Below are positions 1 through 11,580 of a DNA stretch of 64,000 bases, piece by piece (the stretch's first letter is position 1; each line of letters begins with the position of its first letter). The DNA comes from Hymenolepis diminuta (taxonomy: Eukaryota; Platyhelminthes; Cestoda; Cyclophyllidea; Hymenolepididae), in the NCBI GenBank assembly GCA_900708905.1, contig CAADRB010000028.1:434001-498000 (forward strand). Reading direction: 5' to 3'. The position numbers and the translations under genes were made by a program. Below the pieces are notes generated by a model, which did no database searches, had not been told where the DNA came from, and worked only from the letters and a program-made list of their open reading frames with translations.

Positions 1-2151
1 GAGGTGAAGCAAGATTGGCGGGTGTTCACAGGGTCAACAATTTCGCGACGTGAGATATCTATAACCATCATCCCGTACTGCTAAATTGCCAGCCGTAAAT
101 TAAAACACTTAAGAGTCGTCGAACGCGTCTATTTAATTGAAGTGTAGAAAAGGGCTGTGTCTGTTTTACGAATATTTAATAGACCATAATAACACCGGGG
201 AGCTCCCAGGACATACTCTGTATCTTTAAGTCTTATAATTTCGAGAGATTACAGTAAATATGATGAGTGGTACAAAAAGCTTATTTGAAGAGTTATTAAA
301 CATTGAAATCTATCGATACACACGTGACAGTATTAGGTGTTAAGTTAGAACTAAAAATTGGTTTTTACTCTCTTTTCCTGCATATCAGCTGATAAATTTT
401 GTAAATAATTTTGTTCCCCCTTTAACAATCAAGCTCTGGTATTTCACTCCCTGTTTCTGATTAATTTATTCGGTGTGGTGGCTTCTATATATTAAAGTAA
501 TCATCATTAGATTAAACACAGACCAATAGTTGTATTGAATGCTCTTATCATTGCCTTATCGTGCGGTAGTTAAAGTTATTATTCTACTTCCTACAAACTG
601 TGTTATGGCCTCGATTTTATCCGTTCCACTCCTGGTCTCACAACTCCACACTGTCCGAGTTTGACATTTAACCCAATAGTGGTATGTAAGAATCATGGTC
701 CAATTAGAACTTTATTAAAATACGTCATATAGATAAAATGTATAGAGGAAACAAGAAAGAACATATGCGGAAATAATATGAAGTTTTAATACCGAAATGT
801 AAAAAGTCCAAAACCGAGCAGAACAGGATGTAATATGATAAGATATAAAATTTAAGCTCTACAGAGTTAAAGGCACAAATAACGTAGGTTAAAAGTGTGG
901 GTGAAAGTGGAAATGTTGAATTACGTGAATAAAATACAGACTTCGATCATTCAAATGTTCAGCCAATACCCAGCAAGATGTATGAAAGATGGGAACAGGG
1001 ATCAAGAAGCATTAAGGTTACAAATGATGAAAGGGAGCGATCATATCGCCCTGTGTCCGCCCAACCCCACCAGGAGTGATAGCGACCGATGATTATATAA
1101 CCTGACCTATCCAATAACCACACAGCTTCCATTTCGGCTTTCTCATTGGTCTTGTTGGAGTTAGACAGCAACTAACGGTTTGCAGCTAACAATTAGCGAC
1201 AGCAATAACAGTCACCAAATCGTAGCTGTTTGAGTAAGAACTAACAACAATTGTGAAGCAGAACACCAAGAGTTGAGGCTGAGGAAGAGAGGAGATGAGC
1301 AGGAAGCGTAGGAGCCGGTAACTGACAGGCGTGCATTTTTCTTGCTTGGAAAATAAAGATAGCTTTATATGAGTCACTTGCGTAAGGCCAAGCGAGAAAA
1401 TGAGCGCAGATGTGGTTTTTATGTGAAGCGAGGCGGTTATAGAAAAAGGGAGAAATCGATGGGCGCGTTTGGACATGCAGACAGGGGTTATGCATCATAG
1501 GGATATAAAAGACGTCACTCCAACCTCGTGTGCGAAAAATCGAAGTAATCTCATTAGATTATGCGAATGAAAATTAATTCTGGAAATGCATAGATAGTTA
1601 TCCTTCAGTCTACTCTGCGTACAGGCGTGTGCTTCAGTTCAGTTGCTATCCTACTTCTAACACGTTTGGTGTTTATAACAACGTTATATCATTATCTCAC
1701 CCTAATAAGCATGTCTAATCTAACCCAATGTTGTCAAATCAGAATACAAACTGAAGGTATTTTGAAGAACCCATTTTGACCCCAATGGGTCTCAATGATT
1801 AAGTGGCAGTTTGTTTGACTAAAGTTAGTCTCATTAAACTCAAAAATATATCAACTAAGTGAAGGATTTTTAAAATTCTTTTGAATGATTTACTTCAACA
1901 ATTTAGGTGGATATCGTGGTTTTATTTTGATGCTACGAGGCTTCCGTTATCTACATTATATAAAATAGAAGGAAAAGACACAGACTAATATTTAAGGGAA
2001 CCTTGATACTGTTTGATAGGCGATTTAGCCTTCCTTGTATGTGCGCCAAAACCTAACCGATGTATATAATTATTCTAGCTTGCGGATTTGCTACTGCTGT
2101 TTACTTAATGCTCTAAGCAGAAGCTCAATTATTTGTCCTTTACATTGAAAG
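1..2151. other. Non-coding sequence, probably a dynamin intron
   Basis: No exon of the dynamin GTPase or stalk domains could be found here, although the gene must start upstream because the first recognisable exon begins in phase 0 at the PH domain. The stretch is therefore read as part of a large intron. A somewhat more GC-rich patch lies at about 950-1500; short frames within it (both strands) have no family resemblance. Inference only. Confidence 0.5.
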
Positions 2152-5100
2152 GTGATTCGCCGGGGATGGTTGGGTCTACAGAATGTGGCCCTTATTCGTG
2201 GTGGAAGCAAGGACTTTTGGTTTGTTCTCAACGCAGAAACACTTACCTGGTACAAGGATGATGACGTAAATCCCTCCTAATCTCTCCCTTGAACTTTATC
2301 TAACTTACTATTATGCATTCGCACTTCCTGTTCTCTGTTTTCAGGAAAAAGAGAAGCGCTACGTCTTACTTCTGGATGGTTTGAAGGTGAAGGATGTTGA
2401 ATCAAGCTTCTTTGGAAGGAAGAATATCTTTGCTCTCTTCTACCCGGATGGAAGAAATGTCTACAAGGACTATAAGCAACTGGAGTTGAGCGCTGAATCA
2501 GCGGAAATGGTTGACTCATGGAAGGCGTCGTTCATGCGAGCTGGTGTCCAACCAATGAAACCTGTTCAGCAACAGCAGCAAGACGTGAGTGAATGCTTAG
2601 TTTCTTTGAGTAGTATTTGTTCTTCTATTCATCTTTCTCTTAGGTTCATTTAAGGCGTCTACCAGTATCCGTTTGGCATAAGATTTTTTTCAGCAATTAA
2701 ATAGAACTAACGTCCCTGATTAATTGATCTGACTAACCAGTTCATTAGACTGAGAGTCTGTTCAAGTGCATCTCGGTGTGATTTTCTAATCAGGTAACCA
2801 AAAAGCAGTTATCTGGTATTATTAATTTCGCTCAATACTAATTAAATCAATGCAGATGTTCTATTATTAAAATAATTTGCAATTTTTAATTGTGATAAAG
2901 AACCGAACACCGTGAATAGTACAACATTCCAAAGAGGGATGAAAAGTGTGGGGGATGGAAGTTGAGAATACATTCAGAATATCAGGAGTTATGACTCATT
3001 TGTTTTTTTTGGATTTAGGTTGAATGATTTTTTACTGTTTATAGATCACTACGTTATGTTCTAATTTCTAGATTCACTTGGTTTCTGAGTGAACTCGTGT
3101 CCACTACATTCAGAGCTTATTAACGATTTAATTAATTAAAATATATTTTTTCTTCTAATAACAAAGATACCTCAATTGTTATTATCCTTTCTTAATTTTC
3201 GTTGTCTTATTTTCATTGCTTTTGATTATTTCACAGTACCGGGTTTAACCATTTATTGGCAAGTTTAACTTCTTTTATTTAAAACCGTCGATATGTCCTT
3301 GACAGGGATTACTGCAATAGCCTATCAATTGAGCTGAGCTGTGTTTCTGGAACATTTAAAAAAGTTGCTGGGATACTTTAATTAATGATGACACGCCATA
3401 GAAAGACATGGAACAGTTTAAGTTGAATTTAAAACCACGTCTTAGAGATGGGATGACTTTGGAGATTAAAACCAAAAGAAATTTCAAGCTTTTTCCTCCA
3501 TTTTAATTATTATTTTTACTCTAGTACGGTTTTAAAACTAGTATTTTTGCTAATTTTATCACATTTAAAAGATATTTGACAGAATAATTAGGTTTAAAGT
3601 CATTCTTGTGATATGAAATGGCGGAAAAAAGTGAGTCTGTGTAAATCAAAACAGAAATAAAAGATCAATTTTCTTTTCGGTCATGATTTCCTTCAACGGC
3701 TTTTCTTGTAGTGTTTTTTTCGATGAGAAGTTGTTATTCTGTGAAAAAGGGAAGAAGTATACAATTTCAATGACAACATTTTCTTTATGACTTCGCAAAA
3801 TTGTTAGAGTTTTCTTGTTTCTGCTAATGTTAAGACAATAAGCTTCTGAATATTATGTAAAACCAATTTGGCATTTGGTAGAAAATGTGAAGTTAAATGT
3901 CAACATTGACCCTTCTTGATTAAAAAATCTGTCAGGAAGTGCTGAAAATCGTAGAGGCTTTCATACACAGACCATTGAGAAAGGTCTATTTCAATATTAC
4001 CTTTGTTCGTTTCACTTACTACTTTCTTATTCCCTTTCAGAAAGTAGAAGAACAATCAGACAGTGCAGACCCTCAGCTACAAAGACAAGTTGAACTTATT
4101 CATAACCTCGTGGACTCCTATCTTAAAATCGTTCACAAAACTCAACGTGATCTCGTTCCAAAAATGATCATGTACATCATCGTTAATGAGGTAAGTACTA
4201 CCTCTCGGTGTTGATATTCACACATTTATGATCAAATTAGTTATGCTAATTTGCTAATGACTTAAAGTTTGAAAAAAGATTTTTTTATAATTGTTTTGAT
4301 GGAATATGGCTTTTATTTACAGATGAAGGAGTTTTTAAGGAGCGAACTGTTGCCGAACCTCTATCAGGCCGGAGATATTGTAAGTGTTCACACAATCTTT
4401 ATTTTTATTACGCTGATCTACTACTGTCCGTTAGTTTTTCCAGTAAGCAAATTACCAAAAACAGTTAGGCAAAATATGTTTTTGAAACGGAGAATATTTT
4501 GGAGTATAGTAAAAAAAGATTTGACAATATTGCTAACTCCTTTGGAGGGTGGCGTAGTGGTCAACATGCATGTCTACCAAGTAAGAAGTAATGGGATCAA
4601 TGCCTATCATCTAGGAGTAACCAATCACCCTGATTAAATCTGGTCAATAAGAAGGATGGCAGAATGTTAGTTTCTTATAATAGTGGTCCCAGGATACTTT
4701 CTCTATCCAATTTAAGTGTAGTGAACACTTCTAAGGGGCTGAGAAACCGACCGTAATATACAGCGCTTCAGATTAAGAACTCTGTTTATAATATTTTTCT
4801 AAATTTGATTTTAAAATTGGAATTTACAATTGTGGATCTTAATCGGAGTTTTCTTATGTGATACCTCCTAAGACTTCGAATGAACTTCAACAGAGTTGTC
4901 AAGTAGTCTGGGTTAGTTTTCAAACCCGAGTAATTCACTTAATTCATACCCAGAACACGTACAAACAATTAATAGTAGATGTCTAACTTTCGTTGGATAA
5001 TTAGTAGTGGGAGAATGTGTATAATTTCGTCTATGTTTGCTTCATATCGTCGTTCGGATCGGATCATTTGAGTACCTCGGTACGAAATTTATTTTGTTAT

Positions 5101-8100
5101 CTACTTATGGCTAGAAAATGGTACCATTTGGTTATTGAATTCCTGCTTCCTGTGTTTCTTTGCATTTCTTTTACAGCAAGTTCTGATGTCTGAGTCTCTG
5201 GAGATGCAAACCAGACGCGAGGAGACTCTTCGAATGTACGAGGCCCTGAAAGAGGCATTGCGTATAGTTGGTGAAGTGACTACAAGTACTGTCTCGACAC
5301 CCATGCCACCTCCTGTTATGGACGATTGGATGCACAACACCGCCTCACACGTAAGTATTTCAATTTCAGTCCGTTGATACAAATAATGATAACAGCAAAT
5401 CTCGAGGCGTTGTAGTTAATGGATTTGTCTGTTTTGTCAGTGGTCATAAAATCTATGCTCAGTGTGGATTCAGTTATGTGAATGGTCGAAGTGTACGTCT
5501 GCCGTGTCAGATGACAAGGGCTCGATTTCCCTCGGTATAAAGCCAATGAGCGGAATTCTCACAGGGAGACTTATCACGCCACTCTCTGCTCAAGAAAACC
5601 CTTTCTTAAAAGGACTTGAAATTATTATTATGCGGATGATCGACTGTACTTATTAAGACTGGCTAACGGCCTCAGGATACTTTCCCTATAGTCATTTTAA
5701 GTTAATCATTTTCTCGATGAATAGTCAATGTTAGACTTAGCTTTCTCAGGACATTCACAGTGAAGCATAAAGTTCCCAAATTTAGTCAACAAATGTCTTG
5801 AAGTTAGCACTCCTGTTTTCTCTTCTCTTTCTGGGTCTACATCCTGGCAGCTCTTAATAGATGTCTCAGTAACTATGCATATATGTTAGTGTCTTAGGGA
5901 CTACAGAGTCTAGCTAAGCTATCACCTTCTAAATTCTTTCAATTTTTACCATATAACAAGATGGATAAAAGAAAGACAGGCGATTGAAGAACTTTATCGT
6001 GAGCAGAGAGCAGACTCAAGAGGATGAGAGAGATTTATGGTTGTGAAGATGAGTATGTGATATATGTGTACAAAGTGTTATATATATGATGATAACTTGG
6101 AAACAAAAGAATAAGAGATTGAGCCATAGCGACAATGACGTTCTCAGCGCATTTCGATCGACCGAAGTTGCCAGTCGTGGCCAGTGCGTCGCTGTTGTCA
6201 TAACAAGTTTACAACAGAAACTCTAAGAAAATCTATTATAGTTCAACTTGAACTCTATACAGTATAGCTTAATTCATATTAGCTCACTTAAACGATTTAT
6301 GGGTTAATGATTATTTTAATTATAATGGAAGAAAAAAATTATATATTGATTTCGTCGATGGGAAATATTTAATAATTAATCATAATTATAATTTCATTTT
6401 AACAATAAGTGGAAGTTGATTTTTACATACAGATGCATCGGGGATATCATTATGGTAGGGTTCTCATTAACATTACAATAATACTTTAGTTACTATAACT
6501 GGGAATCATTTAGATGATTCATAAATGAGTAGATATAAAAGCATTTTCTATCTTCTCAATGCTATCTTAGAATTTAATTACAAAGTCCATATTTCAGCTT
6601 GGTGGTGGAGGTGACTCAAGCTCTTCATCCTCAAGCCTCTTCCCGAATCCCAGTGGAAGTGCTGGTGGGGCCACAATGCAACCTCCACGAAGCCCCGGTG
6701 GTACACGTCGACCTCCACCCCAACCACCAGGTGCACCTCAGAGACCGAATACCTCAACGAATAGGTCTAATGCTCCCGCGGGTACTGGGACTCTACCTTC
6801 ACCGCTCATTCCTCAGTGAGTTGTTTTACGCCTAGTTGATTATCCTAATGGCACCTAATACTGTGTGATATCGTCGTCAACCGTGTTAATTAATCCCATA
6901 TTTTGAAGATAAAAAATAAGTTTGGTGATAGGGACGCTTCTACGGATTTAATGACCTGAGTTTTGGGATACCTCAACTGTTGGTTGACGCCTTTATGTCT
7001 AGTAATAACAATAATTCATGTCACTAAAATATTCTGCTTGAGATCACCAACCAAGCCTATCTAGAAAAGTGTTCATCAACATTCATCTTAGGCAAAGGCA
7101 GGGCCTCGCTAATGAGAAATTAATTCTACCACTGCTTCTATTGGCCAAATTTAACCAGTGTAGTTGGCCATTCTGCTTCCTGTATGTGCACCGATGAGCA
7201 TCTGGAGAGAATTTGTTTGATCGCTCAATATTGTTTGTATTTATCTTCATTGTAGGCAGTTAGCTGAGTTTATGATTGACGTCTTTATGTCAAGTCAATA
7301 TCAACTTTGGGTCATTGGAATCCACTCAATTAAAATGAATCAGTTTTTCTGATATAACGACCATAAGTCTTTTACTTAGACAGCTTCACTTGCAGCAATT
7401 ATCAACATAATGCCAGACAATGCGCCTTTGGAGCATTGATCTTAGCTAATGTTCTTTTACTTTGTTGGTTTTTCGCGTTATAGCTCATAATGTTGTGATG
7501 CGGTTGCATTTAAACTACAAAGTTTGATTTTAGTTGCATTCTATTTTATGCTGTCTCAGTTGTTTTATTTATCGTGAATTATTTGTGCTTGCATGAATTT
7601 TCCTTTGTACTATTCTTGTCTTATACGTAATACCCTTTTGATTTACCGGTTAAGCACTTATTTTTTCCCTTAAATTTGACCGAACCCAATTTTAATGAGT
7701 TGAGATCTGTTTTTTCTCATTCTACCAGAATTATATTAAATTGATTTAAGTAATTTATAATATATGGATTTATATCCATATCCATAACAGTGCAAAAAAT
7801 TCGTCAAATTTTATTACCTAAATGCGTGGAATAGTAAAGTTGGGCTAATAAATGGTGAAAAGGGTTGAGAATGAAGAGAAAAAACATTGGGGAATCAAAT
7901 TTCGATTATTTATTCTGCTTAACTCCCTATATTCTATCACATATTGGCATAGGAACTCAAAATGACAGAATTTTAAGTTTTTGCATAATTGTCCGTCTTT
8001 TATAGAAGTCTTGTAGCAGCCGTTCTGAATAAATTAAATAATATATTATCTGTGGAATTGTCTTCTCCACTCAGTCATTTGCAAAGGTCTTATGATAGCA

Positions 8101-9476
8101 GAAATCTATGAGGAAAATTTACCTTTTGGCAATCAGGATCGGTGAGAAAATGGCACCCATCACGTTTGAATTAGAAAGATCATTTTCAATCCGTTCCTTT
8201 TATATGATAGAATTTGTAACTTTTTTCTAAGTAATAGAACAACCAATTTTGCATAGATGATACAACTATTGATAAACTCAAAAAGCACCGTGATTAACGC
8301 TCACGCCGTGAATTTTAGTGTAAGCTCAGTCAAACTCAGTTTTCATGACTACTGTGCCATTAATTTTTCATAAATCTTTCGCAATGATATATTCATCTAC
8401 AAATATATTTTTGATATTTGTCAAATTTTCAACCACTAGAAGGTTTCGCTTATTTATTGGATATCATCTTTCACTCACAATATTATGCAAATTTTAAGCC
8501 GTACATATTTATTGCACTTGTAAAAATTTAGATGTACTGCTTTGAAGTTAAAATTAAGGACATGATTTCTTATTTGAGAGTATTGATTCTTTGTAATATT
8601 GATGTTGTTTTCTCTGTAACTGTTGTGCGTAATGTTGTTTGTTGTAGACCCTTTCCTCCTCGTTCTGTACCATCAGTGCCTAACGGCTTGCCAAATGGTG
8701 GAATGAGGAATGATTCTGTTATATCTAATGGCATCCACAGTCAATTTCCTTCTTTTGAAAACTGGTTTGACGAAGCCTCACTATCGCGAATGAGTCTTTC
8801 ATCGTAAGCTGTTATTTGCTTTCCTTTGGTTTTCACAAATAGGTTACGATTTATAATGTATATTTGTTGTTATAATCTTAGCAGTCTTCAAATTCTCTGA
8901 ATTGAATATTAAAACGGGATTAAACAAGCTTACCTGCTATCTCCAAATTACGCCCAGCAACGACCCACAAGTTTAGTGTATTTTAATAATTATTTAATGT
9001 TTTAAGTAATTAATAATAAAATTAATTAATATGTAAAATTGTTACCTTAATTTATTTTTTTCAGAAAAAAATAGTCCGCTTCATCAAACATTAATACATT
9101 ACTGATATAATTAATCATTATAATACACAGTTTAGCATTGAAACGTCTAAGTATTTTATGTGAATAAAATCCCAAATTGTTATTAAACAAATACTAAGTG
9201 TTATTGGTCGTAAGTCATACCATATTTAGCTACTTTTATCTCTGGAAAATTCAAACACATCGATTTAAAATTGGCCACAAAGTCATCTAAAAGTTGCAAA
9301 ACTGACCGTGTGTTTAATCTGTCTTAGTGTCAGAAAATATTTCATTTATGCTTTTTGCTGCAAATAAAACATTAAAAGCTTTGATCATTTATAATCGTAT
9401 CTATATTCATTTTAGACGCGTGAACAATCCGGCTCCTCGCATTCCCGAGAGACCCAATACAGGATCTCGCCTCTAG
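2152..9476 (+). CDS. DNM: Dynamin, C-terminal half (PH, GED and proline-rich regions), 5'-partial
   Basis: Large GTPase that pinches off endocytic vesicles; the GTPase and stalk exons lie left of the window. Exons with consistent phases: 2152-2265, 2345-2584, 4041-4190, 4323-4379, 5177-5350, 6598-6815, 8648-8803, 9416-9476 (TAG stop), giving about 389 visible residues. The first two encode the PH domain: it starts VIRRGWL, has [10 protein letters not shown], then [11 protein letters not shown] and [13 protein letters not shown], all close to animal dynamins. The next three give the GTPase effector domain ([13 protein letters not shown], then [11 protein letters not shown] and STPMPPPV). The last exons give a proline-rich tail with SH3-ligand-like [14 protein letters not shown] and the C-terminal end [12 protein letters not shown]. 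Long introns (2585-4040, 6816-8647) carry repeats. The donor after exon 6 overlaps an in-frame TGA (see findings). Family call firm; which paralogue is unknown. Confidence 0.93.
4545..4746 (+). repeat. Family A SINE-like repeat, copy 1
   Basis: Lies in a dynamin intron. TGGCGTAGTGG at 4550-4560 is a near-perfect Pol III A box; it is followed by GCATGTCTACCAAGT and a degraded B box GGGATCAATGCC. The body holds TTAAATCTGGTCAATAAG, TAGTTTCTTATAA and CCCAGGATACTTTCTCTA, found again in other copies. Confidence 0.65.
5640..5705 (+). repeat. Family A fragment (tail only)
   Basis: Matches copy 1 over CTCAGGATACTTTCCCTAT and a following TTTTAAGTT. Head missing. Lies in the next dynamin intron. Confidence 0.35.
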
Positions 9477-10554
9477 GTTACCCAATGGAGTTTAGCAGGA
9501 AATGGCGATGTGTATCTCATTCCCTCGTATGCAAGTATTATCAACTCCAGCACTCAAGCTCTTATACTATCTGAAGTTGTGACCTACCCCGATAAACACC
9601 ATCCCATCTTATATTCAACTATTTTAGCTGTCCACTCCTTTCTCTCTTTATGTATGAATGTGATTGCCTCAGCTACTGTGTATTATCACACTTTGTTACT
9701 TCGTCCGAGTATCACTTGATCAGATTAGCGCCAGACTTTTTGTGTTCTTATCAGGAAATCGTGTTGTCATTTATGTTCATTACTAAATGTCGTTGAGTAA
9801 ATTTATTAATTATATTTCCGTCTCGAGAATTATTCCTGTAAGTAATGCTATGGTAACTTGAATAATGAATTAGTTGGGTCGTAGGATTTGATGAATATGA
9901 GAAGTTTGGTAATTTTATTGAATTGATAACTTTTGGTTTGAAGTATTCTTTACCGTCGAAGTGAAATAAATGTTTCGGTTACTCGACACTGAATGCAACA
10001 TTTAGAAAATGCTTTAAACTATTTTATGTATCCAAAAGCAAAGAGTTCGAATAGGTATTATAAAATGAAGATTGGGACAAGGATTTTTATTACAGATCTT
10101 CTATAATATGACAAAAGATAACTAAATATATTTCATTTATATTGAAAAGGCGATGAAAATTTCCATAAGTTCTGCGATAGAAAATTATGAGTTAATTAAG
10201 ATAATCAAAAAGATGATGTGTCCAGCAAACTAACTGCGTAATAATCAAACAAAAATTTACATTTGTAAATGGATAGGCGGTTTGGATTTCAACGTGTACG
10301 TTTTATAATTAAGTAAAATAACTGGCAAAATTACGGAAAGTAAGCAAAATCTAAAGAAATGTTACTAGAACTAATCGGATATTATTTAATAATAATAAAC
10401 CAAATGTCACTAAATAATTAAATAAACTACTCAATAGATAAATTTAAAGACTTAAGATTTCTTAAATATATACATATATACATGTACCCGGTTGTTTAAG
10501 TGAGCAACTAGGTGCTCTTTACAGTTCGTGCGTGAGCAGTTTGTTGTGTTCGTC
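9477..10554. other. Dynamin 3' flank and ribosomal protein S6 promoter region
   Basis: AT-rich intergenic DNA of about 1.1 kb. The only polyadenylation signal seen for dynamin is AATAAA at 9965-9970, implying a 3' UTR near 0.5 kb. A pyrimidine run CTCTTT at 10515-10520, 35 bp before the S6 ATG, could be a 5' TOP start of the kind ribosomal protein mRNAs use. This is suggestive only. No coding exon seen. Confidence 0.4.
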
Positions 10555-11414
10555 ATGAAGGTAGGGGTAATCACATTTTTGAAACTGTTAACTGCGTTGC
10601 ATAGCTATGTTATCATTTTAATGCGTTTAGGTAAATATTGCTTATCCAGCGAACGGCACGCAAAAGTGTCTAGAGATCGACGATGATCATAAGCTCCGTC
10701 CGTTTTACGACAAACGTATGGCTACTGAGATGCCAGTGGATTTTCTTGGTGAAGAGTGGAAGGGATACATTGTAAAGATCACTGGTGGCAACGACAAGCA
10801 AGGTTTTCCCATGAAACAGGGTGTTCTTACTAACGGTCGTGTTCGTTTGCTCCTTTCCAAGGGCAAGTGCTATAACCCTCGAAGAAAGGGCACAAGGAAA
10901 AGGAAGAGTGTTCGGGGTTGCATTGTTGATAGCAATTTGAGCGCTCTTAACTTAATTGTCATCCGCAAGGGTGAGGGTGATATTCCTGGACTTACTGACA
11001 CGGTCATCCCAAGAAAGCTTGGCCCAAAACGTGCTTCCAAGATTCGAAAGCTCTTCAACCTCTCCAAGGAGGATGATGTTCGTCAGTTTGTCGTTAGAAA
11101 ACCTCTTCCCAAAAGAGAAGGTAAACATCCTTTGACGTAAATTGTCATAATTTAATTTGCATTTCTATACTTACATGTTTTCAGGCAAACCGGAACGCTC
11201 AAAGGCCCCCAAAATCCAGCGTCTTACTACTCCCGTTCGTCTCCAGCGTAAGAGAAGACATCTTGCTCTGAAGAAGAAGCGTATTGCAAAACGCAAAGTC
11301 GAAATGGAGAAATATGCTAAGATGATCTCCGTCCTTCGTAAGCATGCTCGCGATGAGAGAAGACGATCTCGTAGTCGTTCAATGCGCGAGTCTAAAACTG
11401 CTGCTGAAGAATAG
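10555..11414 (+). CDS. RPS6: 40S ribosomal protein S6 (eS6)
   Basis: Structural protein of the cytosolic small ribosomal subunit and the classic S6-kinase target. Three exons: 10555-10560 (only Met-Lys), 10631-11120, 11185-11414, giving 241 residues against about 249 in vertebrates. It starts [14 protein letters not shown] and holds family signatures [50 protein letters not shown] and [20 protein letters not shown]. The C-terminus is Lys/Arg-rich and ends with Arg-Ser repeats ([13 protein letters not shown]), a plausible phospho-region although it does not match the vertebrate RRLSSLR cluster exactly. Introns are 70 and 64 nt. A polyadenylation signal AATAAA lies at 11422-11427, right after the TAG. 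METTL15 begins 166 bp downstream on the same strand. Confidence 0.97.
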
Positions 11415-11421
11415 ACTTTTC

Positions 11422-11427
11422 AATAAA
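11422..11427 (+). other. Polyadenylation signal of the S6 gene
   Basis: AATAAA begins 8 nt after the stop codon, so the S6 3' UTR would be very short. It lies about 147 nt upstream of the acceptor-like AG that precedes the METTL15 start. Confidence 0.6.
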
Positions 11428-11560
11428 AAATTGTGTAACTTGCGGATAACGCACTTGTTTTAATTTTGTTGCGCTTGGTTTTTGATGGGATAGGTCAAAG
11501 CTTCAGTTGTGCAAGTGTTTCAATGATGGTACTTTTTTTAAAGGTATTTGGCACATAGTT

Positions 11561-11580
11561 TGTCCCTGTGTCAGCTAACC
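11561..11580 (+). promoter_or_regulatory. Acceptor-like AG just before the METTL15 start
   Basis: A pyrimidine-containing stretch TGTCCCTGTGTCAG ends in AG at 11573-11574, six bases before the ATG at 11581. In flatworms such a site beside the start codon can take a spliced leader. It could also be the acceptor of an unseen 5' UTR intron, or chance. No RNA evidence is available. Confidence 0.35.
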
